From contig DYGR01000005.1 in NCBI GenBank assembly GCA_020724545.1, positions 30,033-94,032 of the forward strand: a stretch of 64,000 nucleotides of DNA, given 5' to 3'. Both the position numbers and the translations under genes were made by a program. Source of the stretch: Candidatus Methanoperedens nitratireducens. Lineage in GTDB: Archaea; Halobacteriota; Methanosarcinia; Methanosarcinales; Methanoperedenaceae. The notes beneath the pieces are model-generated. The model was not told where the DNA came from, did not search any database, and saw only the letters and a program-made list of their open reading frames with translations. Within the stretch, counting starts at the first letter, position 1. Every line of letters starts with the position of its first letter. Shown here in pieces: positions 33,539 through 42,584 of the stretch.

Positions 33539-33566
33539 CAGATCGTACTGACAGATCGTACTACCT
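33535..33566. repeat. Short tandem repeat after the sulfite-oxidase-like gene
   Basis: GACAGATCGTACT occurs twice in a row, with a third partial TACT. It begins at the stop codon of the gene. The rest of 33567-33722 shows nothing coding. Confidence 0.5.
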
Positions 33567-33722
33567 CACAATTCTATTGCTGGGCATCCACGTCGAAGCA
33601 TGAGGGTTTGTATCGTATGTTCGTTGTTCTGGCTTAGCAATGAAATTAAGGGGGGCACGGAGCAGGCACATGGAGTTCATCGCAAAATTATAAGTATCAA
33701 CAGACCCATTAACTCTTAGTAC

Positions 33723-34043
33723 ATGACTCAAAAACCAAAAAAGCATGGAAAATCGGTATTCTTAGGACGAGGTATCGGTACTAATATAGGTACATCTATA
33801 GGGGCACTCAAGGAACATATAGCTGCGCCAATTAGAACAGATAGTAAACCTATACACAAAGCAGGTATTCCAGTACATATTTTAACTAAAGAAGACATCA
33901 AGAAAGAGATAGCTGAAGGTGAAAAAAGATTCGATATGCCTGTGGATGATTTTTATAAAGCGTGGCAAGAAGGCAAATTCCACGGATTCCAGGCAATGAA
34001 ACTGGGATGCCTTTATGAGTTGTATAAGGATGAGTATGAGTGA
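33723..34043 (+). CDS. Hypothetical protein, probable TA partner
   Basis: 106 aa. Basic, Gly/Ile-rich N-terminus (FLGRGIGTNIGTSIGALKE), then ILTKEDIKKEIAEGEKRFDM and FYKAWQEGKFHGFQAMKLG, the kind of helical tail seen in small proteins beside DUF6516-type genes. It overlaps the next gene by 4 bases, as antitoxins do. No family assigned with confidence; antitoxin role is inference from the pairing. Confidence 0.5.
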   Translation: MTQKPKKHGKSVFLGRGIGTNIGTSIGALKEHIAAPIRTDSKPIHKAGIPVHILTKEDIKKEIAEGEKRFDMPVDDFYKAWQEGKFHGFQAMKLGCLYELYKDEYE

Positions 34044-34531
34044 ATGTATGGGAAAGGTACACTGATATAGAGGGTATTTTTTATAGTCATTGTCAAAGTA
34101 TAATATCAGAAATACCAACTCCTAAACTAAAAGAAGCTCATAAATCTAAAGACAGTGGATCAATCATAATAGAGGGGATAAAGTTCATTGACGACTCGAT
34201 ACTAAATTTTTCTGAGTATCTGCATATTGGAAATATCGAGAAATATAGTTACGAATATATACAGCCCACTGGTTTTTTCTTTCTTTATGAAAATGAAGGA
34301 GTAGAAAATGGTATTAGGAAACCACTCCATCATTTGCATGTCGGAATAATGAAAGAGCATGCAGACGACAGTTTATTGGAATCACTTCCAGAACCACTAA
34401 TAGAACATAAAGGTCCACACTTCATGGCTCCAAGAATTAGTTTTAATCAGTTCATGGGCATAATAATCGTGAACTTTTATAATGAAGATAACAGAAACTG
34501 CGAGAGGATGCTAAAAAGCTTAGGGCTTTGA
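34040..34531 (+). CDS. DUF6516-like protein, probable toxin
   Basis: 163 aa. GSIIIEGIKFIDDSILNFSE and then YSYEYIQPTGFFFLYENEG, followed by PLHHLHVGIMK, fit the DUF6516 layout (L-x-DGS-x-L...EY...KY-x-Y-Y...HH-x-H-x-x), proposed TA toxins. GTG start overlaps the upstream gene's TGA. No catalytic site is established for the family. Confidence 0.55.
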   Translation: MNVWERYTDIEGIFYSHCQSIISEIPTPKLKEAHKSKDSGSIIIEGIKFIDDSILNFSEYLHIGNIEKYSYEYIQPTGFFFLYENEGVENGIRKPLHHLHVGIMKEHADDSLLESLPEPLIEHKGPHFMAPRISFNQFMGIIIVNFYNEDNRNCERMLKSLGL

Positions 34532-34625
34532 ATCAACGTCATAACGAATTCGCATCGCTTTAGCAGTCCGAAAAGTGCTGAGGCTCATAAAGTAAGGGAG
34601 TGTAACGAACTTTACAATCCCTTTT

Positions 34626-34934
34626 TCAGGCCTTAAGAAGTTCCAGTTCTCTTTCTAAGTCCTCAGTTGAATACTTTGACCTGTAACCTTTTCTGATCAT
34701 GTATTCTTCAATTTCCCCGACGATCAATCCTGTATCTTCAGCAGCTTTTGATATGCTGATTTTACCTTGTTCGTATTTTCTCAGAGCCTTATCCCTTTTG
34801 TAATTCTCGATGGCATTGGACATAAGCTTTCTAATAATAGTTGTCCTGTCCAAATGCTCTTCATCAGCTATCTGATTTAGTTCTTCAACCATTTTTTTAT
34901 CAAGTCGTATCCCCAGGGATACCAATTCGGACAT
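34626..34934 (-). CDS. RHH / UPF0175-type antitoxin
   Basis: 102 aa. N-terminus MSELVSLGIRLDKKMVEELN and HLDRTTIIRKLM is a ribbon-helix-helix DNA-binding domain; the C-terminal half (EQGKISISKAAEDTGLIVGE, EEYMIRKGY) is the UPF0175 motif of archaeal antitoxins usually encoded before a PIN-type DUF3368 toxin. No DUF3368 gene follows in the usual downstream position: the next 95 bases lead to a DUF6516-type gene on the other strand. Orphan antitoxin. Confidence 0.7.
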   Translation of the reverse strand: MSELVSLGIRLDKKMVEELNQIADEEHLDRTTIIRKLMSNAIENYKRDKALRKYEQGKISISKAAEDTGLIVGEIEEYMIRKGYRSKYSTEDLERELELLKA

Positions 34935-34941
34935 TTAATCA

Positions 34942-35045
34942 CCTCTTTTCGATTTGTCGCTTCATCTCCTGTATAACCTCTGTATCGAACCAGCCGATTG
35001 TTGCGAGGGAGGAGACACAATCGAGTGCTTTATTTCTTGTTATCA
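34942..35045 (-). pseudogene. Small C-terminal remnant between NFACT and the UPF0175 gene
   Basis: The minus strand reads ITRNKALDCVSSLATIGWFD and TEVIQEMKRQIEKR, then TGA at 34942-34944. It is protein-like and out of frame with NFACT, with no start codon of its own in a clean context; its upstream part overlaps the end of NFACT. It may be the tail of a lost partner of the UPF0175 antitoxin. Weak. Confidence 0.3.
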
Positions 35046-37033
35046 CGGCCAGGTGAATCTGCCTTAATTCTCGATCCGCCCGGAGGCAGGAACATGGCTA
35101 TCTTATCAGGTGATGCAATCGCCTTAATAAGCTTTTTATCCTCGAACCTGTCGCTCAGAATTCTATAGATCTTCTTTGAGAGATCGTTCTGGTTAAACTC
35201 CCCTTGCTCAATCTCGATAACAGGCTGTGCCCATTTCTTCACAGCACTCACAGGCCCGCCTATCAGTCTTTTATCCTCATTGAGCTCAAGACCCAGCGCC
35301 ACTCCCAGCATAACATCCTTGTAATAGTTGCGTTTTCCCCTGATCACGAACGCCCCTTTTGCCAGGTATTCACCCGGCTCCGGTGTCTTTGATACCTGCT
35401 CAGGGAACACCCGGTAGCAGTCCCCGCTCACCTGTCCTGATTTCCATATACCTGAATACGATACTGTGAACTGTGCCGCCTCCAGGAGCGTGGCCTCAGG
35501 GACTTCATTACCTTCCGTCTTGATTATAACAGCAGGAGAACCTGATACATGGGTATGGAAGAATATATCCCTCTTCTCAAGGTATTTCTTCACAATATCC
35601 TCGTTGCTCTGGGCATCCCGGCCGCCGATGACAAGGAACCCATCTGATGAGATAAACCACCTGAACTGCTCATACCACCTCTGCCTGGGTTTCTGTTTCT
35701 GTATCTTTTTACCGATCTCTGGAGCCTCTTCTTTTTCAGATAGTTTCTTTGTCTCCTCTATCGCAACAAGTGCACCTTTTATCTTTAAGGATAATTTTTT
35801 TGCTTTATCGTAGTATACCTGGGAGTTCTGGTGTACTGAGAGCTTTATATCCAGTTCGACGTCTTCACTATCAAGGTTTACAGTTATGGCTCCCTTGCTC
35901 GCATTAATGGATCTGATTGTCCTGGCCTCAGGCATATCAGATTCTTTTAATATGTTCCTGATATCATCCCATGAGTAGTCCCTATCTCTTGCACTATTAA
36001 TTGCTTTTAATATCCCCTCACACATCCGGTAGTGCGCATATATCAACTCGCCCTTCTCAATGAGTCGCTTCTCATCATCCTGGAACTTCTTGAGTGATTG
36101 CATCTGTTTTTGTAAGCGGTATTCAAGCGGCCCGAGCCTCTCATCCTTTTTTCCTTTTCCTTCTTTTGCTTCCTCGCCCTTTTCTTCAGCGGTCTTCTTG
36201 CCGAAATATTCATCCAGTGCCTCATTAAAAGTATCAAAATACTTCTTCTCATTTGTCTCATGCTGCGAGAGCGGAAACGGCAGGACGTCTGTGGCTTTCC
36301 CGTCTTTTAATACTGTATGAGGTCTAAGCCTGTCACTTAATGGCCTAAAGACCTCCTGTATGGCACTCATGATCGAGGTCGCATTAACATCACTCAGCCG
36401 GGATGCAGGGGTGTTCTTATCAATACCAGCATGAAGGCAGATCTCTTCAGCATACTGTCCCCCTGTGTTCATGCGTGTTGCCAGGGTCCTGACAATATCG
36501 GTCTGGGACTTTGAGAACATATCTTTTAGCTCATCCAGCGTGACTGCGACAGGGCTGATCTGCGCCTGCGGAAGCTCGTATACCTCACCCCGTATCACCT
36601 TCCTGTCCTTGAAACTGATGGATTTTAGCGGAAGGATTATTCGCCTCTGGGCATCCAGCAGGATAATATTGCCTTTTGAAAATAGCTCGATAAGAAGGAT
36701 TGTCTTATCCTCACCGCGCTGGATATGGATCTCGACGATGCGGTCAAAATCATACTGTGAGATATCGGTAATCCGACCGCCGCTTAAGTATTTTCGAAGC
36801 AGCATAGGAAAAGACTGGGGGAACTTTGGGGCAGTCCGGGGATATTTTGTCAGGTGCAGGCGCCTGCCTGCCTCGATAACAAGATTGGTCCTGCCTTCTT
36901 TGAAGATCTGGAGCCCTATCCTGATCTCATCTGGTGAGTGCTGGTATATCTTTGCAATTTTTGCATCGTGAAGGCGCGGATGGAGTTCCTTGATGATCGC
37001 GGCAACATCCACGCTTGATATCTCTTGTTTCAT
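35030..37033 (-). CDS. rqcH: NFACT-family ribosome quality-control protein (Rqc2/NEMF-like)
   Basis: 667 aa. N-terminal NFACT-N (SSVDVAAIIKELHPRLHDAK), helical middle with coiled coil (residues ~270-330, Lys/Glu-rich), then NFACT-R at about 455-560 (WYEQFRWFISSDGFLVIGGR, IFFHTHVSGSPAVIIKTEG, with the conserved D-A-Q-S-N-E). These proteins bind 60S/50S-tRNA complexes of stalled ribosomes and recruit Ala/Thr tRNA for tailing. Archaeal NFACT is nearly universal. ATG start 37033, full length. Confidence 0.9.
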   Translation of the reverse strand: MKQEISSVDVAAIIKELHPRLHDAKIAKIYQHSPDEIRIGLQIFKEGRTNLVIEAGRRLHLTKYPRTAPKFPQSFPMLLRKYLSGGRITDISQYDFDRIVEIHIQRGEDKTILLIELFSKGNIILLDAQRRIILPLKSISFKDRKVIRGEVYELPQAQISPVAVTLDELKDMFSKSQTDIVRTLATRMNTGGQYAEEICLHAGIDKNTPASRLSDVNATSIMSAIQEVFRPLSDRLRPHTVLKDGKATDVLPFPLSQHETNEKKYFDTFNEALDEYFGKKTAEEKGEEAKEGKGKKDERLGPLEYRLQKQMQSLKKFQDDEKRLIEKGELIYAHYRMCEGILKAINSARDRDYSWDDIRNILKESDMPEARTIRSINASKGAITVNLDSEDVELDIKLSVHQNSQVYYDKAKKLSLKIKGALVAIEETKKLSEKEEAPEIGKKIQKQKPRQRWYEQFRWFISSDGFLVIGGRDAQSNEDIVKKYLEKRDIFFHTHVSGSPAVIIKTEGNEVPEATLLEAAQFTVSYSGIWKSGQVSGDCYRVFPEQVSKTPEPGEYLAKGAFVIRGKRNYYKDVMLGVALGLELNEDKRLIGGPVSAVKKWAQPVIEIEQGEFNQNDLSKKIYRILSDRFEDKKLIKAIASPDKIAMFLPPGGSRIKADSPGRDNKK

Positions 37034-37117
37034 AAGGTTATATATGCCCTAGCAAACGTTCTTAAATAACTTAAGATTTAGCATCCTCCTGCAATAAGAC
37101 CGGGAGCGAATGTAATA

Positions 37118-37519
37118 TTAATCTCTCTTGAAGAAATAGCGGAAATTAGTAAGCTCCTGCGGAAGTGATCTTTTATGGGTGCAAGTTTCCAGCATGCTGT
37201 ACCACTCATATACGAACAATACAAGACCGACAAGCGCCAGCATTTCAAGGATTTTAAGATATGCACCAGGTATGGTTACTCCATCGGGAAACCCCTGGAT
37301 AATGAAAAATACACTGAAAGAGAACACATAAATACAGTTTTTTGTGAAAAAAGAATCATTAAAAAACTGTTTTATTTTCAATTCGTTCTTATCAATATCT
37401 TTCCATAAGAACCATATCTGGATGCACAGGAAAATGAAAATTAAATATAGAGTGAATATAAATGTTTCCATATAATTATAAAATATATCTATATAATTAT
37501 AGGTAATATACTCGTCCAA
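37118..37519 (-). CDS. Hypothetical membrane protein
   Basis: 133 aa with about four hydrophobic segments: FIFTLYLIFIFLCIQIWFLW, CIYVFSFSVFFIIQGF and ILEMLALVGLVLFVYEWY are clear. Ends in a basic tail (NFRYFFKRD). No family recognised. An alternative ATG at 37471 (METFIFTLYL) is likely too, since the first ~15 residues are not membrane-like and neither start has a ribosome site. Confidence 0.5.
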   Translation of the reverse strand: MDEYITYNYIDIFYNYMETFIFTLYLIFIFLCIQIWFLWKDIDKNELKIKQFFNDSFFTKNCIYVFSFSVFFIIQGFPDGVTIPGAYLKILEMLALVGLVLFVYEWYSMLETCTHKRSLPQELTNFRYFFKRD

Positions 37520-37625
37520 TTTTTTCAGATCTCCTATCCGTCCTAAACCATCCGTTGTCAGGCTTCTCTACTATACTCCTCTTTAATAAATCTTTCGGGT
37601 CATAAGGCTTTGGGACAATATTCAT

Positions 37626-38159
37626 CTAAACCCTGTTCCTTGGCCATTGAGGTTTTATGTCATACAAAGTCTCGATGTAGCCAATCCTTCTGATATCATG
37701 AGCAACAAGTTTCAACTTGGTTTCAGTTGCTTTCCTGGGGTCAAGTTTCTTCCTTAGCGTTGCCCCAAACCGGCATTTTACCATCGAATTTACTGTTTCA
37801 GATATTGAACGCATATGATATTGTTCTAACCATCTTTGGGGATCATCCCATAAAGAGAAGAGCATATCATACCATCCCGCAAATCCTTTGCTTTGGAAGG
37901 TTACATTACTTTTTGGCAGAAAATACGGAGTAAGATGTGTTTTCGATACAAGATCTGTAATCCAGCGAGATGCATAAATTCCATCTCCAAGGACATTCTC
38001 CAGGTCAGGATAACTTTGAAGAGTCTGGAAATAAGCTTCGGGAAACATTGTGGTTTCTCCAACAGAATGGTCAGGACTAACAGATATTCCTGAAATTAGC
38101 TTATACCGAACGCTCTTTACAAGTTCTCTCAATTCTTCACCAACATGTTTGGGAGGCAT
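37626..38159 (-). pseudogene. Transposase C-terminal fragment
   Basis: 177 codons: VLGDGIYASRWI (middle catalytic Asp), then SISETVNSMVKCRFGATLRK with the catalytic Glu of DDE transposases (Y-x-x-R-S-x-x-E-x-x-N-S form), and a C-terminal helix. The N-terminal half of the usual ~350-450 aa is missing. Inverted repeats are not found nearby. Closest to IS1182/ISNCY-type, but the group is uncertain. Dead element. Confidence 0.7.
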
Positions 38160-38196
38160 ATGGATTAATAGACCGCTAGGTTTATATACTTGTGGG

Positions 38197-38226
38197 TAAT
38201 ATTACTCATAATGAATGGTAATATTA
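38197..38226. repeat. Inverted repeat TAATATTAC
   Basis: TAATATTAC (38197-38205) and GTAATATTA (38218-38226) form a perfect 9-bp inverted repeat with a 12-base loop, upstream of the transposase fragment and far from any start codon. May be an operator or a relic of the lost element's end. Nothing coding is seen in 38227-38344. Confidence 0.4.
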
Positions 38227-38344
38227 TCGTGTTTCGGTTCAAAGAATAGAGTTGAGCAGATCTGGAAATGAGCAGCTCCTGTATCCCTCTAGTGTTCTCC
38301 TCAGGAAGTATCATCTCTATTAAACGAAGCACCATATCGCATTC

Positions 38345-38404
38345 CTATGTCTGATGTTCCAATCTCAGCCTTTTCTTACGGGCACGGATCCTTAAAAAAA
38401 TCAT
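38345..38404 (-). pseudogene. Tail remnant of the cytochrome/membrane fusion gene
   Basis: Reads IFLRIRARKKRLRLEHQT and TAG on the minus strand; the fusion gene at 42585-43337 ends IIFLRIRARKKKLKENG. The bases TCTTACGGGCACGGATCCT are identical in both. Only the last codons of a second copy are left, just past the stop of the MscS gene. Confidence 0.6.
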
Positions 38405-39261
38405 GACTTTTCCAGATTTGCATCAATCCTGTTTAACTGTTTCTCAAGTCTTTTATCAAATATGATATATCTTCTCGGATAGGGAATCTCAATGCCGTTG
38501 TCATCAAACTCTTTTTTTATCTGGCGCAGTATTTCCTTTGACATCTCAAAGGCTGTGGGCTGATCCCTTGTCCTTGTCAGCAGGCGCAGATTTATTCCCG
38601 ATTCGGCAAATTCCATGACATGAACCTTGGGCAAGTCCCCTATGGGCAGGAAATCTGCATGCCTTTTAGCAACATCGATCATAATCTGTCTTGCCTTCTC
38701 AAGATCAGACTCATAGCTTATATGCACAAACACCGGCACGAGCATAGTGGGATCATTTGCTGTGTAATTGATCACAATGTCGCTCTGAAACATGGAATTG
38801 GGTATCATCAAACGCCGGTTATCCCAGGTGCGGAAGACGGTATAGGTGAGTGTTATGTCTTCCACGAAGCAGAATTCGTTCTTGAACATGATAGCATCGC
38901 CTATCCTGAAGGGTTGCGTTATTGCCAGGAGTGCACCTGATATTAAATTCGCGAGAGTGGACTGGGAAGCTAGACCTATTACTATGGAGGCAAATCCTGT
39001 AACCACTAAAAGAGATGTTACAATTCCTATTGTCTCAGTGAAAGCTGTGAACGTGGTGAATACAACACCCACTAAAATAACAGAGGAAACAATTATTTTT
39101 TCTACGAACAGATAGATGGTCTTAAGCTTGGGCTCTTCCAGGATTTTCTCAGAAGCATGCTTGATTAAAAAATTGTGTGTAATACGTGCAATTGCAAAAG
39201 TAAGTAAGATACCTGATATAAAGATAATAAGAGGCTGCAGGCTTTCCAATGGTATCTGCAT
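38401..39261 (-). CDS. MscS-family mechanosensitive channel
   Basis: 286 aa. Three membrane segments; the third is the pore helix (VIGLASQSTLANLISGALLA, ~108-127), then PFRIGDAI and the beta domain (TYTVFRTWDNRRLMIPNSMF). MscS channels open under membrane tension to release osmolytes. Intact. It lies next to phaC, with a second MscS on the other side. Confidence 0.9.
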   Translation of the reverse strand: MQIPLESLQPLIIFISGILLTFAIARITHNFLIKHASEKILEEPKLKTIYLFVEKIIVSSVILVGVVFTTFTAFTETIGIVTSLLVVTGFASIVIGLASQSTLANLISGALLAITQPFRIGDAIMFKNEFCFVEDITLTYTVFRTWDNRRLMIPNSMFQSDIVINYTANDPTMLVPVFVHISYESDLEKARQIMIDVAKRHADFLPIGDLPKVHVMEFAESGINLRLLTRTRDQPTAFEMSKEILRQIKKEFDDNGIEIPYPRRYIIFDKRLEKQLNRIDANLEKS

Positions 39262-39278
39262 CTATTTCATCCTGGAAG

Positions 39279-40358
39279 TTAGGATCCAGACCTCGGTTTT
39301 AACCACTGTGCAATCTTTGGTACGACCTCTCTCTGGGATTTTGAGCCAACAAAAATACCTATATGTCCTGTCGGGAAGATCAGCGTCTCTTTATCCTGAC
39401 TCGATACCGCATGAGTCAGCGGTATACTTGCCTCATTTGGAACCAGATGATCGGCCTCTGCCATGACATTGAGCAGAGGCATGGTTATATTTTTCAGATC
39501 TATCCTATTTCCATCAAGCTTCAGCTCGTTTTTTATAAGAAGGTTCTTCTGGTAGCAGTCTTTCATGAACTGCCTGTAGGCTTCACCTGCCTGACCGGGA
39601 CTGTCGAATATCCATTTTTCCATTCTGAGGAAATTCTTGATGATCTCCTCATTCCTGCGCTGGCATTCTATATCATTCGGTTTGCATTCTATGCGCTCGA
39701 ACATACTTGCATACTTATCAATCGTAAGTCTGAACGGGTCGAGGAGCAGGAATCCCATATTCAATAAATCTCCTGGCACTATACCATAGTAATCCACGAT
39801 CTTATCCACATCTGTGCTCTTTGCCCAGATGTTAAGAAGTCCTTTATCTGTATCAAAATCTACAGGTGCCACAAGGGTAACAAGGTTTTTCACCTTCTCA
39901 GGGTGCAATGAGGCGTACATTACTGAGAGGGTTCCTCCCTGGCATACGCCCAGAAGCGTGATCTTATCAAGTCCAGATATTTCCCTGATCTTGTCCACAG
40001 CGTTGTTTATATAGCCGTTCACATAATCATCAAGTGTAAGGTATCTATCAGAGCCTGAGGGATATCCCCAGTCAATGATATAGACATCAAGGCCCTCATC
40101 CAGCATCTTCTTTATCACACTTTTATCAGGCTGGAGGTCCAGGATATAGTACCGGTTCACAAGTGCATATACTATGAGTACCGGGACTGGATATGGTCTT
40201 TCTACTCTGGGGATATAATGGATAAGCCTCATCCTGTCCTCACTGTAGACTACCTCAGAAGGCGTTGCCCCGGTCGAAATTTCAGAGGGGTGTTCCAGCA
40301 ATATTTTCATTCCTTTTGCGAATTTTCTAGAGTCTTCTATTAAATCAAGTGCGTTCAT
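39279..40358 (-). CDS. phaC: Class III polyhydroxyalkanoate synthase catalytic subunit
   Basis: 359 aa alpha/beta hydrolase. Nucleophile Cys139 in GVCQGGT, Asp in EADHLVP (~312), His in TGHIG (~342), and the lipase-box-like LLGVCQGGTLSV. It polymerises hydroxyacyl-CoA to PHA granules, a carbon store. Length fits class III/IV PhaC, which work with PhaE or PhaR; no such gene is adjacent, only two MscS channels. PhaC is known from Methanoperedens. ATG start. Confidence 0.9.
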   Translation of the reverse strand: MNALDLIEDSRKFAKGMKILLEHPSEISTGATPSEVVYSEDRMRLIHYIPRVERPYPVPVLIVYALVNRYYILDLQPDKSVIKKMLDEGLDVYIIDWGYPSGSDRYLTLDDYVNGYINNAVDKIREISGLDKITLLGVCQGGTLSVMYASLHPEKVKNLVTLVAPVDFDTDKGLLNIWAKSTDVDKIVDYYGIVPGDLLNMGFLLLDPFRLTIDKYASMFERIECKPNDIECQRRNEEIIKNFLRMEKWIFDSPGQAGEAYRQFMKDCYQKNLLIKNELKLDGNRIDLKNITMPLLNVMAEADHLVPNEASIPLTHAVSSQDKETLIFPTGHIGIFVGSKSQREVVPKIAQWLKPRSGS

Positions 40359-40381
40359 AGCTTCTTCGCATCAAGGTTATT

Positions 40382-41242
40382 TTAAAACATATAAAGCTTT
40401 TCTGAGCTCACCTCCCTTTTGGGTGAATCTATTTCAGCCGCTTTATTATCACCAAAATACACCGTTCTATGTGGAAATGGTATTTCAATTCTGGCCTCAT
40501 TGAAGGCATTTTTAATACCTTTAATAAGCTCAGTCCTTGTTGTGAAAAGCTCTGATCGCGGTATCCAGGCACGAATCTCAAAATCGATGCTGTATTCTCC
40601 GAATCGTGTAATAAGAATGAACGGCTCAGGCTCTAAAAGAACATTCTCGTGATTTTTAACCACTGAATCCAGTGCTTCAAGTGCCTTTTGTATATTTTCT
40701 TTATAAGCGATCCCGACTGTTATATCAAGTCTCCTTATTTCATATCTTGATAGATTCACTATTCTTGCATTTGCAACAGTAGAGTTTGGAATTCTCATAT
40801 ACCGGTTATCAAAGGTTCTTATTCTTGTTGATAGAAGGCCAATATCGAGAACATTGCCGCTCTGCCCATCGATCTCTATTGCTTCACCGATCTCAAAAGG
40901 CTTGTCAGCAATAAGGAAGAACCCTGAGATTATATTGGATACCGATGTCTGGGCAGCAAAGCCTATAACAATGCCCAGTATTCCTGCTGCAGCCAGTACT
41001 CCTGTGAGATTGATATCAAATGTTCCCAGGAATACGATGATTGTTACCACTACAAGCGCATAAAATAAGATATTCTTGGTCACACTCCCTAGGTGACCTC
41101 CGAGTTTTGATGTTACAAGTTTACCTGATACATTTGAAATGATCTTTGAGATAATTAGCCCTATCACTAATATCAGTATGGCCTTGATTATTGTTGTGTA
41201 CTGTGAGTACTGTGAGTAAACATCGTGTAATGCATCAATCAT
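40382..41242 (-). CDS. MscS-family mechanosensitive channel
   Basis: 286 aa, same length as the other channel but clearly distinct. Pore helix IVIGFAAQTSVSNIISGFFL (~95-115), then PFEIGEAIEIDGQSGNV and the beta domain TRIRTFDNRYMRIPNSTV. Start overlaps the stop of the DUF432 gene (ATGA at 41239-41242), the usual archaeal DUF432-MscS pair, so coupled synthesis is likely. Confidence 0.9.
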   Translation of the reverse strand: MIDALHDVYSQYSQYTTIIKAILILVIGLIISKIISNVSGKLVTSKLGGHLGSVTKNILFYALVVVTIIVFLGTFDINLTGVLAAAGILGIVIGFAAQTSVSNIISGFFLIADKPFEIGEAIEIDGQSGNVLDIGLLSTRIRTFDNRYMRIPNSTVANARIVNLSRYEIRRLDITVGIAYKENIQKALEALDSVVKNHENVLLEPEPFILITRFGEYSIDFEIRAWIPRSELFTTRTELIKGIKNAFNEARIEIPFPHRTVYFGDNKAAEIDSPKREVSSEKLYMF

Positions 41243-41925
41243 AGCCCCAGCTCCCTTGCAATACCAAACCTGTCAAATCTTATTAAAACGGTCTTGGCTA
41301 TGGAAATCTTCAGGTCTATTATTGTTCGCGGATTAATTACTCTGGCAGTAGTTTCAGTACCGTATTCCACACCGAACGCATTCGAAGATACGACAAGTAT
41401 GTATACCTTATTTGTAAAAAGACCATTATCCCCTTTTACAAGTAACAGGTTCTCTGGTTCAATCACTATCTTCGATATCTCTCTTGGAACGTCGCTCCTG
41501 TTGACGATTCTTAAAGGCACAAGGGCGTCCTGTATTGAGAAAGGTTCAAATGCAAAGTCTGCCTCTACATATGTGCAGAGTATACCTCTGTGAACCTCAC
41601 CGTGCCACGCTTTCCTCTTATGTTCGATATGCCTGTCTATCTCAATTGATTTTTTATTATTCTTAAGCACCAGTTTTGTGATAAGAGGAATTTTTAGGAA
41701 CAACTTGAGCTGTGATCTGGCGGAGAGGTGCAGGCTATCCTTGAATTTTATCAGGTAGGGTCTCTCATAAAAATCCTTTTCCATATCAACAGATAATTCC
41801 CCGGAAAAGCTTGTGATGGTGTGCTGCGTTCCAGAGGTGATTTTGACTGTAAATGGATTCAGTTTCTCAAAAACATACTCTTTTCCAAAGAAGTCTGTTT
41901 TCAATGCTATGTTTTTTTCAATCAT
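41239..41925 (-). CDS. DUF432 protein
   Basis: 228 aa soluble. Beta-rich; LNPFTVKITSGTQHTITSFS, YLIKFKDSLHLSARSQLKLF, EPFSIQDALVPLRIVNRSDVP. DUF432 proteins occur beside archaeal MscS channels, as here with a 4-base overlap. Probably a regulatory or osmolyte-sensing partner; no activity is known. ATG 41925, 13 bases from the ClpP stop upstream. Confidence 0.75.
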   Translation of the reverse strand: MIEKNIALKTDFFGKEYVFEKLNPFTVKITSGTQHTITSFSGELSVDMEKDFYERPYLIKFKDSLHLSARSQLKLFLKIPLITKLVLKNNKKSIEIDRHIEHKRKAWHGEVHRGILCTYVEADFAFEPFSIQDALVPLRIVNRSDVPREISKIVIEPENLLLVKGDNGLFTNKVYILVVSSNAFGVEYGTETTARVINPRTIIDLKISIAKTVLIRFDRFGIARELGL

Positions 41926-41938
41926 GCTCAGTCTCCAT

Positions 41939-42544
41939 TCAGGATCTCTTTATTCGTTTTACTACTCCTTCCCCTGCCCTCACTATTCTATCTATCAATC
42001 CATATTTTGTAGCTTCTTCTGCTGTCAGGAAGAAATCCCTGTCAGTATCTCTCTCGATGACCTCCATAGGCTGACCTGTGTGATATACTAAGATTTCGTT
42101 CATACGCTTCTTGACCCTGCTCATCTCTTTCGCCTGAATCTCGATATCAGATGCCTGTCCCTGCGCACCGCCCAGGGGCTGGTGTATCATCATTCGTGCA
42201 TCAGGAAATGCCATCCTTTTTCCATTAGTCCCTGCTGACAGTAGAACTGCTGCCATCGAGGAAGCCTGCCCAACACAGATAGTCGCAACACTGCAGGAGA
42301 TGCACTGCATGGCATCATAAATGGCAAGACCTGAGGTAATCAATCCTCCAGGGCTATTTATATAAATCTGGATATCGCCTTCGAAGTCTTTTGATTCCAG
42401 ATAAAGGAGCTGTGCTATGATGCTTTCTGCTATATCATCATTAATTTCGCCTGTAAGGAATATTATCTGGTCATCCAGGAGGCGCGAATAAATATCTACT
42501 GACTGTGTGCCATGCGGTACATAAAGTGTCTTAGGAGCTGCCAT
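41939..42544 (-). CDS. clpP: ClpP-family serine protease
   Basis: 201 aa. Catalytic triad positions present: Ser96 in GQASSMA, His121 in MMIHQP, Asp170 in RDTDRDFF. Without a transit region it matches cytoplasmic ClpP, the barrel protease driven by ClpX or ClpA. Most archaea use Lon and the proteasome; ClpP is sporadic and in methanogen lineages probably acquired. No Clp ATPase is encoded in the window, so it needs a distant partner or acts alone. Sits directly between the DUF432 gene and the cytochrome fusion. Confidence 0.9.
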   Translation of the reverse strand: MAAPKTLYVPHGTQSVDIYSRLLDDQIIFLTGEINDDIAESIIAQLLYLESKDFEGDIQIYINSPGGLITSGLAIYDAMQCISCSVATICVGQASSMAAVLLSAGTNGKRMAFPDARMMIHQPLGGAQGQASDIEIQAKEMSRVKKRMNEILVYHTGQPMEVIERDTDRDFFLTAEEATKYGLIDRIVRAGEGVVKRIKRS

Positions 42545-42584
42545 TGCTCGTCCTCCAATTTTTTGTATTAATCGTCTTCATGTA

